64,000 bases of DNA from Haloimpatiens massiliensis. GTDB taxonomy: Bacteria > Bacillota > Clostridia > Clostridiales > Clostridiaceae. Below are positions 18,100-27,999 of this stretch, in pieces (within the stretch, counting starts at the first letter, position 1; the number at the start of each line of letters is the position of its first letter). Under the pieces are notes generated by a model, which was not told the origin of the DNA, made no database searches, and worked only from the letters and a program-made list of their open reading frames with translations. A program made the translations under genes and the position numbers. The stretch covers positions 1,386,156 to 1,450,155 of the forward strand of contig NZ_LT854640.1 of the NCBI RefSeq assembly GCF_900184255.1, in the 5' to 3' direction.

Positions 18100-18308
18100 T
18101 AAATTTGTGAAAAAGGTAATAATTAAGTAATAGGTAAAAAGTAAGAGTTTCTTTAAAAAATCCAGCAAGGCTTAATTTCACCACAACTATTACTTTTTAC
18201 CTAGTACTTACAAATTAATTATAAAAACTCCTTGAGTTTTATCCTTAACTCTTACTTCTTACTTATTAGCTATTACCTACTCTATTATCTATTAATTATC
18301 TGCAAATT
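18100..18308 (+). repeat. MITE-like palindromic repeat, family 1, copy C
   Basis: About 209 bases bounded by AAATTTGTGA (from 18101) and TCTGCAAATTT (18298-18308), which form imperfect terminal inverted repeats. Inside are complementary GTAATAGG/CCTATTAC-type arms, a degenerate CCAGCAAGGCTTAAT core, and the AAAACTCCTTGAGTTTT core near 18223-18240. Sequence outside (CTACATTAGAT near 18057) is also shared with copy D. It fills the gap between the PHP gene and the convergent ABC-F gene. Confidence 0.8.
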
Positions 18309-18334
18309 TAATATTTGCACTTATGGTTTAATAT

Positions 18335-20254
18335 TTACAAACCAGATAATTCTTCCCAGGCTCCATAAAGTGTATCTATTTCAGCTTGTAAAGATATAAT
18401 TTCTTTATTTACATTTTCGCTTTTTTCTGGATTGGAGTATACTTCTTCTTTGCACAATTCATTTTGCAGTTTTTCTAGAAGCTTTTCTTTATTGGATATA
18501 TCTTCTTCTATTTTTTTAATATCTAATTTTTTTTGCTTTTCCAGTTTTTCCTCTTCTCTTTTCTTTTTCTTTTCTAATTTTATTTGGGTTTTTGTTTTAC
18601 CATCATTTTCTTCCTCTAGCTCAAATCTCAATGGATTTTTTTTCTTTTCTATATAATAAGAATAATCTCCTAGATATTCTTTTAATTCATCTTCTTTTAA
18701 TTCATATATTTTGTGTACTACTTTATTTAAGAAGTATCTATCATGGGATATTAATAATACGGTGCCATCGTAGTTAAGTATAGCATCTTCTAAAGCTTCT
18801 CTAGACATAATATCTAAATGATTCGTAGGCTCGTCTAGAAGAAGAAAATTGGATTTAGATAACATAAGTTTTAAAAGATTTATTTTACACTTCTCCCCTC
18901 CGCTAAGAGTATGAATTTCTTTAAAAACATCATCACCAGTGAAGAGAAAAGCAGCTAGATAATTTCGTATTTCTGTTTGAGTTAGATTCGGAAAAGTGTC
19001 CCAAACCTCATCTATAACAGTTTTATTTAAATTCAAATCAGATTGTTCTTGATCGTAGTATCCTAAGAATACATTTTTACCTAAAACTTTAATTCCTGAA
19101 TCTGGGCTTAGCTTATTCATTATTATTTTAAAAAGTGTAGTTTTACCTCTGCCATTTTCGCCTATTAAAGCTGATACATCTCCACTTTTAATATCTAAAT
19201 TTAAATTGCTAAAAAGATGTTTTTCTCCAAAGCTCTTACTTAAATCTTCTATGTGAAGTACATCATTACCACTTTTTATACTGGTTTCGAAAGTAATTCG
19301 AGCTGACTTTGTATCTTCATCGGGTTTCTCTAAGCGGTCTATTTTGTCCAGTGCTTTTTGTCTGCTTTCTGCGGCTTTTATGCTTTTTTGTCTGTTAAAA
19401 GACCTATACTTTTTTATTATGTCTTCTTGTCTTTTTATTTCTTGTTGCTGAAGGTTATAAGCTTTTAGTTGAACCTCGTAGTCTTTTTTTCTTAAGTCTA
19501 ATGACTTGGAATAATTCCCATTATACATGCTCATACAGCCGTTTACTAATTGAAAGGTTTTATGGGTGACTGCATCAAGAAAATATCTGTCATGAGAAAT
19601 TATAAGTACAGAACCTTTATAATCTTTTAAATATTCCTCTAGCCATTCTATAGCATCCAAATCTAAATGGTTGGTAGGTTCATCAAGTAATAAAATGTCG
19701 GGTTTTACAAGAAGTAATTTACATAGTGCTACTCTAGTCTTTTGACCACCACTTAATATATTTATTGGTTTATGGAAATCACTTTCTAGGAAGCCTAATC
19801 CTGCTAATACTCTATTGATTTCACCTTTGTATACATATCCACCTCTATGATTGTAAACTTCTGTTAATGTGGTATAGTCTTTTATAGCCTTTTCATGGTA
19901 ATGTGCATTATCTTCACTATAGGGTTCGTTCATTTTTTTTTCTAGTTCTTTTAGTTTCGATTCTATATCGGTTAAATCTTTAAATACAGTGAGCATTTCT
20001 TCATGTATATTAAGTGAAGATTCTAGAGATAAATGCTGAGATAAATATCCTATTTTTTTATTTTTATCTATAAAAAGTTCCCCACTATCTTGCTCAATAT
20101 CTCCGGTAAGTATTTTAAATAAGGTGGATTTTCCGGCACCATTTACGCCAATTAATCCAATTTTGTCTCCTTCATTTATATTAAAAGATACTTTATTTAA
20201 AATAACATCTATTCCATAACTTTTATGTATATCTTTACAACTTAAAATAATCAT
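18335..20254 (-). CDS. ABC-F family ATPase (Uup/YdiF-like ribosome-associated)
   Basis: 639 residues from the ATG at 20254, six bases after AAGGTG; 23 more codons upstream are open but lack a ribosome site. Two ABC cassettes are present in one chain with no membrane segments. Walker A is GVNGAGKST and GENGRGKTT, signatures are LSGGQKTR and LSGGEKCK, and both Walker B read LLLDEPTNHLD. The C-terminal 100 residues are highly charged and form a coiled coil, as in Uup/YdiF. ABC-F proteins act on translating ribosomes, and some confer antibiotic resistance; nothing here marks a resistance type. Confidence 0.9.
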   Translation of the reverse strand: MIILSCKDIHKSYGIDVILNKVSFNINEGDKIGLIGVNGAGKSTLFKILTGDIEQDSGELFIDKNKKIGYLSQHLSLESSLNIHEEMLTVFKDLTDIESKLKELEKKMNEPYSEDNAHYHEKAIKDYTTLTEVYNHRGGYVYKGEINRVLAGLGFLESDFHKPINILSGGQKTRVALCKLLLVKPDILLLDEPTNHLDLDAIEWLEEYLKDYKGSVLIISHDRYFLDAVTHKTFQLVNGCMSMYNGNYSKSLDLRKKDYEVQLKAYNLQQQEIKRQEDIIKKYRSFNRQKSIKAAESRQKALDKIDRLEKPDEDTKSARITFETSIKSGNDVLHIEDLSKSFGEKHLFSNLNLDIKSGDVSALIGENGRGKTTLFKIIMNKLSPDSGIKVLGKNVFLGYYDQEQSDLNLNKTVIDEVWDTFPNLTQTEIRNYLAAFLFTGDDVFKEIHTLSGGEKCKINLLKLMLSKSNFLLLDEPTNHLDIMSREALEDAILNYDGTVLLISHDRYFLNKVVHKIYELKEDELKEYLGDYSYYIEKKKNPLRFELEEENDGKTKTQIKLEKKKKREEEKLEKQKKLDIKKIEEDISNKEKLLEKLQNELCKEEVYSNPEKSENVNKEIISLQAEIDTLYGAWEELSGL

Positions 20255-20437
20255 TATAATCACCTTCTTAAAATTCTCTATTAGCCTTGAGCATAACTCT
20301 AAGGCCTTGATATCACTAGCCACGTAGGGCTATTTTTTTTTAATCACTCAAATATATATCATAGGATTTCCTCACATTTTTGTCGAATTATACTATATTA
20401 CCACACATAATATAAAAACAATAAGGAGGAAACCTCT

Positions 20438-21748
20438 ATGTACCAACGTCAAGAAATCTTTAACATAATTGAACTTTTTACTTCTCAAAAGCTTATCAAT
20501 TTTTATACAAAAATCTTTGATAATCTTGATTTATCTCCATTACCCGATAGGGTTCCTTCTAAATATGGCCCTACTGGATTTTCACGCCATGCTCTTTTTA
20601 GAGCTTTCATCGTCATGAAATGTGAGAAGTTTGCCCAAATTACTGATCTTAAAGATTTTTTAGAAAATAATTTAATTATAGCCCAACTTTGTGGTTTTAA
20701 CATTCTTAAATCTTTACCTTCATACTGGGTTTTTCAGAGATTTATTAAAAATTTATCTAACTCTTATCTTAAAGAAATCATGAAAAATCAAGTTAATGTT
20801 CTTAAGGAGTTAGGTTTTATTGATAACAATTTTGTATCTGTTGATGCCACTCCTGTTAAAGCTAATACTAAATTTAATAATCCCAAATCTTTTTCAAGTA
20901 ACAAGTTTTCTAAAAAGAATCCTCCATCTTCTGATAAAGATTGTAAACTAGGAGTTCATACTGCTAATAACTCCTTGAATGTTCAAGTTTCAGAGGATAA
21001 ACCCAATAAATCAAAGAAAAATTATGAATTTTACTGGGGATACAAAAATCATGTTATTTGTGATGCTATATCGGGTCTTCCTATTGCTGAATTTACTACA
21101 ACTGCCGATATCAATGAAATTTCTAATTTTATAGAAATTCTTACTGCTACAAATGAATGGTTTTCACTAAAAGACAGTTACATTATTGCTGATAAAGGAT
21201 ATGATTCAAAGCAAAATCATGATTTTATTCGTAACACCCTTAAAGGGCTTGCTTTCATTGCCTTAAATAAGCGTGGCACTAAGAAAAATAGTTTAACATC
21301 TACAGGTAATGTTATATGCAATGGCGGTTTAGCCATGCATAAAGATGGCAAACAATACTTTGATTCCTATATTAAGCAAAAATTCTGTTGTCCTTATAGA
21401 AAATCAAAAGATGATTCATTATGTCCATGTAAGCATAAAAAATATTTTAATGGTAAGAAAAACAGAGGTTGTGTAAAATACATAAGCATTGGAACTGATT
21501 ATAGAGCTTCTATCAATCGTGATTCTATATTTTTCAAGAAAATATATAGCTTAAGAACTGAATCTGAAAGATACAATTCAAGATGGAAAAATCTCAATAC
21601 TGAACAAGCTCATGTTAGAAATATTAACTCTGTTACTAATCTAAATACTATTGGACACATTTGCCTTTTAACCGTTGCACTTGCTGCTATAAAATCTGAT
21701 TGTATAGATAAATCCAAATCCCTATCGGGATTTAAAAGAACAGCTTAA
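20438..21748 (+). CDS. DDE transposase, IS1182/IS5-like
   Basis: 436 residues, ATG at 20438 after AAGGAGG. The catalytic core shows SVDATPVKANT (first Asp), a YWGYKNHVICDAISGLPIAEF block, IIADKGYDS (second Asp) and RTESERYNSRWKN (Glu region). A cysteine cluster (CCPYRKSKDDSLCPC) sits before the last motif, as is common in IS1182-type enzymes. The frame is intact. I could not identify matching terminal inverted repeats, so the element boundaries are not given. The gene's codon use resembles its neighbours. Confidence 0.88.
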   Translation: MYQRQEIFNIIELFTSQKLINFYTKIFDNLDLSPLPDRVPSKYGPTGFSRHALFRAFIVMKCEKFAQITDLKDFLENNLIIAQLCGFNILKSLPSYWVFQRFIKNLSNSYLKEIMKNQVNVLKELGFIDNNFVSVDATPVKANTKFNNPKSFSSNKFSKKNPPSSDKDCKLGVHTANNSLNVQVSEDKPNKSKKNYEFYWGYKNHVICDAISGLPIAEFTTTADINEISNFIEILTATNEWFSLKDSYIIADKGYDSKQNHDFIRNTLKGLAFIALNKRGTKKNSLTSTGNVICNGGLAMHKDGKQYFDSYIKQKFCCPYRKSKDDSLCPCKHKKYFNGKKNRGCVKYISIGTDYRASINRDSIFFKKIYSLRTESERYNSRWKNLNTEQAHVRNINSVTNLNTIGHICLLTVALAAIKSDCIDKSKSLSGFKRTA

Positions 21749-22440
21749 TCAAAATACATTTTTTAACATTGTTTTTTACTATGGGAGTAGTCTGCCCTTT
21801 TTGCTTTTTTTATTATTAATCTCTACTTCAAATTCTTCTCAACAAGCTCCGCTCAAGAAAATTTGGAACTATTTTACTTTAATCATTTGATTTTTTATCA
21901 ATTATGCTCATCTCTATTCTCTATTTATTTCACTTTGTTTTATTTATCATAATAACTTCATCTTATATATAAAAAATAGGAATGGCAGACAGAACACTGG
22001 ATAATAATTTGCTAATTGATGAAAGCTACTAAAAAAATTTCATTTAGTTTTTGCTAAATGGATATATCTATATTAATTGAAATTATCCTACACTAAAAAT
22101 TCATAAACATTGAAAAGAAATTTGATTTTATGGTATATTTTTAAATATGTAACTTAAAAATATGAAAGAATAATGGGTACTAATTACCAAAAAAATATTT
22201 TAAATCCTGTAGAGTTCAGTTTAAATCTTGCAAGATTAATGATTATAGAATTTAATTACAATTGGTAATTTATATTAATTCCATTTTAAATTTTGAATGT
22301 TGTATTGTAGCATAAATGATCATTGATCATTGGTACATTTAGCATTAATGGAATACCCTTAATAATTATATCAGAAATTTTAGCTAATATAAAATGGAAT
22401 AATTAATAAAGTAAAATTGTTTTGTGAAAGGAGAAAAAGT
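21749..22440. other. Long intergenic region before the LevR-like gene
   Basis: About 690 bases, presumably the right end of the transposon followed by the regulator's control region. No gene was found. It contains the dyad ATGATCATTGATCAT (22316-22330). It also has an inverted pair, ATTAATTCCATTTTA near 22275 with TAAAATGGAATAATTAAT near 22390, that could frame a large hairpin or operator. Confidence 0.5.
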
Positions 22441-25400
22441 ATGAATGAAGTAGATATTATCCAAATAATAAAGGGAGAAGATAAAAGAAATCCTTTTACT
22501 GATAAAGAGATAGGTGAAAAACTCAATATAGCAAGGGAAGCAGTAACTGAAATTCGAATTCAAGAGGGAATACCTAATTCTAGAGAGAGAAGAGAAAAGT
22601 TTATATATGAGGATATTAAAAAAATACTATTGGAAGATGTAAATATATCTGACAGAAAATTGGCAGGTCAACTAAAAGAAATGGGGTATGAAATTTCTAG
22701 ATATTCCGCAGTTCAAATGAAAAAGGAAATTTTGGAAAATAATAAGGGTGGTTCCATAGATAGTGATAAAAAGGCATATGAAGAACATGAACTAAAGAAG
22801 GATGTAAAAATGGGCAAAACAGTGGAAGAAAAAGTGGATGAAAAGGTGGAATTAAATGTGGAGAAGCATGTGAAGCAACATGGGGTAGCTTTTGAAAAAA
22901 TAGTGGGATACAACAAATCATTAAAAGTTCAAGTTAGCCAAGCAGAAGCTGCTATATTATATCCTCCTCATGGACTACATACGTTACTTTTAGGAGAATC
23001 TGGAGTAGGAAAAACTTTTTTTGCTCAAGCTATGTATGATTTTGCTATAAAGTCAGGAAATTTTAAAAAAGATGCTCCTTTTGTAATCTTTAACTGTGCA
23101 GATTATTCAGATAATCCACAACTTTTATTAGCTCAACTTTTCGGGTATGCAAAAGGAGCTTTTACAGGAGCTGTTGGAGATAAGAAAGGTCTTGTAGAAA
23201 AGGCTCATGGAGGAATTCTGTTTTTAGATGAAGTTCATAGATTGCCTAGTGAAGGACAAGAAATACTATTTTATTTATTAGATAAGGGAATGTATAGAAG
23301 GCTTGGAGAAGCTGAAAGTACTAGAACTGTTGATGTTATGATTATTGCTGCAACTACAGAGGAACCAAAAACATCTCTACTTCTTACGTTTACAAGAAGG
23401 ATTCCTATGGTAATAGAGCTTCCTTCTATAAAAGATAAGCCTTTAGAAGAAAGATATGATCTTATAAGTGATTTCTTTTCAAAGGAATCTTTTAGAGTGG
23501 GAAAAGATATTACTGTTACTTATGAAGCTGTTAAATCTTTAATGTTGTATGAGTGCCCAGGAAACGTAGGACAGTTAAGAAGTGATATTCAAGTAGCTTG
23601 TGCTAGAGGACTTCTTCATGCTAAAATTAACAATTTAAATAGAATAATAGTTGGAATAAACGAATTACCCTCCCATGTTAAAAAAGAAATACTAGAAATA
23701 CATAAAAGAGAGCCTAAAATTGAAAATTTATTTAATAGTAATATAAATGTAAGTCCAAATATGTTAAATGAAGAAACAAAGGAAAAGGATAGATATGTTT
23801 TGCCACAAAATATCTATCAATTTATAGAAGAAAAGTTTAGTGAACTTCAAAAAGAAGGGTTAGATAAAAAAACAATAAATAAAATAGTCAGTGAAAAAGT
23901 TGAATTTCAATTAAATAATTTTGTAAAGAATAATGAATTAGAGTCTATAGATGTAAATAAGAAATTAAGTGCTGTAGTGGGAAACAAAATAATAAATGCT
24001 GTAGAGAAAACTGTAGAGATAGCTAGAAATTTCTATGATAATGTACAGAAAAATTTCTATTATTGTGTAGCTATACACTTAAGTTCTACATATGAAAGAT
24101 TAAATAATGGCAAGAAAATAAAAAATCCTCAACTAGATTATATAAAATCTGAATATGCATTGGAGTATAAAGTGGCAAAGATTATGGCTAATCAAATAAA
24201 TGAAGATTTAAATATAGAGTTGCCAGAGGATGAAATAGGATTTTTAGCTATGTATTTGAAAACATTTACTAATGATAAGAAAAGCAAGGAGAGCAGGGTG
24301 GCTATAATTGTACTAACCCACGGTAGAGTGGCTGGAGCTATGGCGGAAGTTGCCAATAAACTTCTAGGAGTGAATCATGCTGTAGGAATAGAAATGTCTT
24401 TAGATGAAAGTCCTAAGGAAGCTTTAAAGAGAACAATAGAAGTTGTTAAGAAAATAGATGAAGGAAAAGGATGTTTGATATTAGTTGATATGGGTTCTTT
24501 GGTTACTTTTGGTGAAATTATAACTAAGGACACAGGGATTCCTACTAGGGTTATAGGAAGAGTTGACACAGTGATGGTATTAGAAGCTGTGAGACGTGCT
24601 ATGATACCGGACAGTAATCTTTATGAAATCGCAGAGGCATTAGATGGTGATAAAAATTATGTAGGAATAGTTGAAGGAGTACAAAAATCTAGTGAAAATC
24701 CTAAAACTATAATAGCTCTTTGTATAACAGGGCATGGAACTGCTTTAAAAATAAAAAAATATATTGAAGATTTAACAGACAATTTTGATGATGATATAAA
24801 TGTAGTGTCTTTGGGACTTATAGGTGAATGCCATGTGGAAGAAGAAATTAAAAAGTTATCTTCTAAAAGCAATATAATTGCAGTGGTAGGAACAGTAAAT
24901 CCTAAAGTGAATAATATACCTTTTATATCTTTCGAAGAAGTACTAAATGGTATAGGAGTTAATAAAATAAAAAAGATTATAGGTGTAAATGCATCCAAGA
25001 ATGAGCAAAAACTGCAATGGAAAAAGGAGAGACGTCTAGAAAAATTACTAAATGAAGAAATTATATTATTAGAAGAAAATTGTACTACCAAAAATGAAGT
25101 CATAGATAAATTGTGTAGTTTACTTCAAGAAAAAGGTTATGTATCATCAGATTTTACACTAAGTGTGTATAAAAGAGAAATAGTGGGAGCTACCTTTATG
25201 GGTAATGGTGTAGCAATACCCCATGGAGAACCGGAATATGTTATAAAACCAGCCATAGCCATAATGAAACTAGAAAAAAGCATATGGTGGGATGAGGAGA
25301 AAAAAGTAGATTTTATATGTATGTTAGCTATAAATGAAAATGAAAAAGAAGGAATATTAGAGTTACATAGTGTTATATCTGTTCCAAACAAGCTTAATAA

Positions 25401-25461
25401 AATAAAGAAAAGTAAAGATGTTGCGGAAATGAAAGAAAAAATAATTGATCAAATTATATAA
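22441..25461 (+). CDS. LevR-like PTS-regulated sigma-54 activator (AAA+, PRD, EIIA/EIIB-like domains)
   Basis: 1006 residues from the ATG at 22441, seven bases after AAAGGAG. An N-terminal HTH-like region (1-100) is followed by a sigma-54 AAA+ domain: Walker A GESGVGKT near 186, GAFTGA near 238, ILFLDE near 260. A PRD-type helical region spans about 470-600. Next come an EIIA-Man-like domain with LTHGRVAGA near 625, a segment with CITGHGTAL near 761 resembling EIIB-Gat, and a C-terminal type-2 EIIA domain with VAIPHGEPEYV near 925. Phosphorylation of the PTS histidines would set activity. It directly precedes a sigma-54 promoter and PTS genes, so it is the likely activator of 25.5-32.0 kb. 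Confidence 0.9.
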   Translation: MNEVDIIQIIKGEDKRNPFTDKEIGEKLNIAREAVTEIRIQEGIPNSRERREKFIYEDIKKILLEDVNISDRKLAGQLKEMGYEISRYSAVQMKKEILENNKGGSIDSDKKAYEEHELKKDVKMGKTVEEKVDEKVELNVEKHVKQHGVAFEKIVGYNKSLKVQVSQAEAAILYPPHGLHTLLLGESGVGKTFFAQAMYDFAIKSGNFKKDAPFVIFNCADYSDNPQLLLAQLFGYAKGAFTGAVGDKKGLVEKAHGGILFLDEVHRLPSEGQEILFYLLDKGMYRRLGEAESTRTVDVMIIAATTEEPKTSLLLTFTRRIPMVIELPSIKDKPLEERYDLISDFFSKESFRVGKDITVTYEAVKSLMLYECPGNVGQLRSDIQVACARGLLHAKINNLNRIIVGINELPSHVKKEILEIHKREPKIENLFNSNINVSPNMLNEETKEKDRYVLPQNIYQFIEEKFSELQKEGLDKKTINKIVSEKVEFQLNNFVKNNELESIDVNKKLSAVVGNKIINAVEKTVEIARNFYDNVQKNFYYCVAIHLSSTYERLNNGKKIKNPQLDYIKSEYALEYKVAKIMANQINEDLNIELPEDEIGFLAMYLKTFTNDKKSKESRVAIIVLTHGRVAGAMAEVANKLLGVNHAVGIEMSLDESPKEALKRTIEVVKKIDEGKGCLILVDMGSLVTFGEIITKDTGIPTRVIGRVDTVMVLEAVRRAMIPDSNLYEIAEALDGDKNYVGIVEGVQKSSENPKTIIALCITGHGTALKIKKYIEDLTDNFDDDINVVSLGLIGECHVEEEIKKLSSKSNIIAVVGTVNPKVNNIPFISFEEVLNGIGVNKIKKIIGVNASKNEQKLQWKKERRLEKLLNEEIILLEENCTTKNEVIDKLCSLLQEKGYVSSDFTLSVYKREIVGATFMGNGVAIPHGEPEYVIKPAIAIMKLEKSIWWDEEKKVDFICMLAINENEKEGILELHSVISVPNKLNKIKKSKDVAEMKEKIIDQII

Positions 25462-25462
25462 A

Positions 25463-25478
25463 TTGGCATGTAAATTGC
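25463..25478 (+). promoter_or_regulatory. Sigma-54 promoter of the PTS genes
   Basis: TTGGCATGTAAATTGC matches the -24/-12 consensus, with GG and GC separated by the required ten bases. It starts two bases after the activator stop and 119 bases before the EIIA start. The adjacent sigma-54 activator makes this assignment strong. Confidence 0.93.
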
Positions 25479-25596
25479 TTTTAATAATTATTGAAAATAT
25501 ATGTTTAATAAATTTTTATAAAAAACTACACAATTAGCCGGTAAAGTGGCACGAGACTTGCTAAAGAATATAACATACAGGAGGTTAAACGTTAAC

Positions 25597-26061
25597 ATGA
25601 ACTTAAAAAATTATTTTAAAAAGGAATTAATTATATGTAATTTGGAAGCAGAAAATAGAGAAGAAGTTTTTCAGAAGATGTCTAATGTATTATTAAAAGA
25701 GGGATATGTAAAAGAAAGTTTTTTTAATGGGTTAGTTCAAAGAGAAAAGGTATTTCCTACAGGATTAACTTTGACAAAGTACAATGTAGCAATTCCACAT
25801 ACGGATGCTGAACATGTAAATACTCCAGCTGTAGCTTTAGCTACATTAAAAAAACCAGTAATGTTTAGCAATATGTGTGATATGGATGAAAAGGTAAGTG
25901 TAAACGTTGTTTTTATGATGGCTTTAAATGAGCCACATAGTCAAGTTATGATGCTTCAACAATTAATGGGATTAATTCAAGATCAAGATACTCTTGAAAA
26001 AATGGTTGGGGCAGCAAATGTGGACGAAATAGTAAAGGTTATTGAAGAGTTGGATAAATAA
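25597..26061 (+). CDS. PTS EIIA component, galactitol-type
   Basis: 154 residues. The type-2 EIIA fold shows YNVAIPHTDAEHV with the phosphorylated histidine near residue 67. An upstream in-frame GTG at 25546 is open, but the ATG at 25597 follows AGGAGG, with a rather long 12-base spacing. It receives phosphate from HPr and passes it to the EIIB encoded next. First gene after the sigma-54 promoter. Confidence 0.9.
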   Translation: MNLKNYFKKELIICNLEAENREEVFQKMSNVLLKEGYVKESFFNGLVQREKVFPTGLTLTKYNVAIPHTDAEHVNTPAVALATLKKPVMFSNMCDMDEKVSVNVVFMMALNEPHSQVMMLQQLMGLIQDQDTLEKMVGAANVDEIVKVIEELDK

Positions 26062-26151
26062 AGGACTAGCTAACTTAAGAAGAAATATAAATTAATTTAA
26101 ATTAGTTTATATATAAATTATTAAAATATACAAAGTAAGGGAGAGAGTAAA

Positions 26152-26439
26152 ATGAGTATAAAAACAAAAGTAGTTTTAGTAGCATGTGGAACAGGAATAG
26201 CTACATCAACTGTAGTAGCAAACAGGGTAGAACAATTAATAAAGGACAATGGCTTAAATGCAAGAGTTATTCAATGTAAAATGGGTGAGGTAGCATCTAA
26301 AGAAGATGAGGCGGATTTACTTGTTACAACAACAATTCCTCCAAGACAATACAAATTTCCAGTAATCAAAGCTATGAATTATTTAACAAACATTAATACA
26401 GCAAAAATAGATCAAGAAATAATAAACTACTTAAAGTAA
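26152..26439 (+). CDS. PTS EIIB component, galactitol-type
   Basis: 95 residues, the usual size of a free EIIB-Gat. The phosphocysteine loop is VACGTGIATSTVVANRV near residues 11-27. ATG at 26152 after GGGAGAG. It carries phosphate from EIIA to the sugar bound in EIIC, which follows 89 bases later. Confidence 0.92.
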   Translation: MSIKTKVVLVACGTGIATSTVVANRVEQLIKDNGLNARVIQCKMGEVASKEDEADLLVTTTIPPRQYKFPVIKAMNYLTNINTAKIDQEIINYLK

Positions 26440-26528
26440 TTTTTACTTTAAGTTCAGTTTGAAATGTAAACCAATACATTAGAATTAATCCAATTGTTTT
26501 AAAAAATAAATATTAAGGGGGAAAAAAC

Positions 26529-27806
26529 ATGGATGGATTATTATCGGTAGTACAATATATTTTAAACCTGGGGCCAACAGTTATATTACCGCTTACAATA
26601 ACAATAGTAGGAATGGCTTTTGGACAAGGATTTAAAAAAGCTTTTAAATCAGGTATTACCATTGGAGTAGGTTTCGTAGGTATTAATTTAGTAGTAGGAT
26701 TGCTTGTTAATAACTTAGGACCAGCTGCTCAACAAATGGTTCAAAGATTTGGATTGCAACTTAACATAATTGATATGGGTTGGCCGGCAGCTGCTGCTAT
26801 AAGCTGGGCATCACCAGTAGCAGCTATTATGATACCAATAGCTATGGCAGTTAACATAGTAATGCTACTTACAAAAACAACAAAATGTATGGATATAGAT
26901 ATTTGGAATTATTGGCATTTTACTGCAGCGGCAGCTAGTGTATTTGTTTTAACAAATGGTAACTATTTGTTAGCTATACTAGGTGGAATCATATATGAAA
27001 TAGCAGTTTTAAAGATTGCAGACAAGACTCAGCCAATGGTAGAAAATTTCTTTGGATTAGAAGGAGTTTCACTACCAACAGGTTCAACTACAGCTTTTGG
27101 ATTAATAGGTATTCCAATAGCTAAGGTTGTAAACAAAATTCCAGGAATCAAGAATTTGAAAGCAGACCCAGAGACTATACAAAAGAGATTTGGAATATTT
27201 GGTGAGCCAATGATGATGGGCTTAATACTAGGTTTAGGATTAGGTGCACTTGCAGGATATGATTTTGGTAAGATACTACAAATGGGTATTTCAATGGCTG
27301 GTGTTATGCTATTGATGCCTCGTATGGTTAAGATACTTATGGAAGGATTAATACCAGTATCAGAATCAGTAAGAGAATTCTTACAAAAGAAATTTGGTGA
27401 AAAGGTCGATATCACTATAGGTCTTGACGCAGCAGTTGCTGTTGGACATCCAGCAGTAATGGCAACAGCATTAATATTAGTTCCTATAACATTATTATTA
27501 TCAGTTATATTACCAGGAAATCAAGTATTACCATTTGGTGATTTAGCTACAATACCGTTTTACATAGCCTTCGTTGTTGGTGCTCATAAGGGAAACATAG
27601 TTCACTCAGTTATAACTGGAACTATAATCATGGCATTATCATTATTGATGGCAACTAATATAGCATCATTCCACACAATGATGGCACAGCAAGCACATTT
27701 TGCTATACCAAAAGGAACCACTTTAGTGTCAAGTTTAGATATGGGTGGAAACTTCTTAAACTGGATAGTTATAAAAATATTCCAAGTAATAGGTGGATTA
27801 TTCTAA
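26529..27806 (+). CDS. PTS EIIC membrane component, galactitol-type
   Basis: 425 residues with about ten to twelve hydrophobic segments. The start region (LLSVVQYILNLGPTVILPLTITIVGMAFGQGFKKAFKSGITIGVGFVGI) is typical of EIIC-Gat. GGGGG-type ribosome site AAGGGGG precedes the ATG at 26529. It is the polyol channel; the Gat family also includes pentitol transporters, so galactitol is not proven. Confidence 0.92.
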   Translation: MDGLLSVVQYILNLGPTVILPLTITIVGMAFGQGFKKAFKSGITIGVGFVGINLVVGLLVNNLGPAAQQMVQRFGLQLNIIDMGWPAAAAISWASPVAAIMIPIAMAVNIVMLLTKTTKCMDIDIWNYWHFTAAAASVFVLTNGNYLLAILGGIIYEIAVLKIADKTQPMVENFFGLEGVSLPTGSTTAFGLIGIPIAKVVNKIPGIKNLKADPETIQKRFGIFGEPMMMGLILGLGLGALAGYDFGKILQMGISMAGVMLLMPRMVKILMEGLIPVSESVREFLQKKFGEKVDITIGLDAAVAVGHPAVMATALILVPITLLLSVILPGNQVLPFGDLATIPFYIAFVVGAHKGNIVHSVITGTIIMALSLLMATNIASFHTMMAQQAHFAIPKGTTLVSSLDMGGNFLNWIVIKIFQVIGGLF

Positions 27807-27823
27807 ATTAAATAATAAAAAGA

Positions 27824-27848
27824 AGGGTGTTTTTATAAACACCCTTAA
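27824..27848. other. Perfect dyad between EIIC gene and second sigma-54 promoter
   Basis: AAGGGTGTTT (27824-27833) and AAACACCCTT (27839-27848) form a 10-bp inverted repeat with a 5-base loop. On the + strand it is followed by A residues, not T, so it is a poor terminator for the PTS transcript. It could be a processing hairpin or a protein-binding site 22 bases before the next promoter. Confidence 0.5.
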
Positions 27849-27869
27849 AAATAAATTGAATTAATAAAA

Positions 27870-27885
27870 ATGGCATGAAAATTGC
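27870..27885 (+). promoter_or_regulatory. Second sigma-54 promoter, before the dehydrogenase-transketolase genes
   Basis: ATGGCATGAAAATTGC has GG and GC ten bases apart and is nearly the same as the promoter at 25463. It lies 115 bases before the first dehydrogenase gene, almost the same distance as for the EIIA gene. Confidence 0.9.
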
Positions 27886-27999
27886 TGATATATTTATTGA
27901 AATACAAGATTAGTACAAATTCAACCATTAATATTAAAAAAATAAACCATTAATATTATAACACAAAATAAGAATAGATAATTGAATGGAGATGATTAA

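Noticed and set aside
20324..22000. Exact ends of the IS1182/IS5-like element
   Set aside because: I could not find convincing terminal inverted repeats or a target duplication, so only the transposase gene is given.
24657..25391. Minus-strand open frames within the LevR-like gene
   Set aside because: Shadows of a clearly coding frame; no ribosome sites or recognisable domains.
27824..27860. Dyad after the EIIC gene as an intrinsic terminator
   Set aside because: The stem is followed by A residues on the + strand rather than a T tract; kept only as an unexplained dyad.
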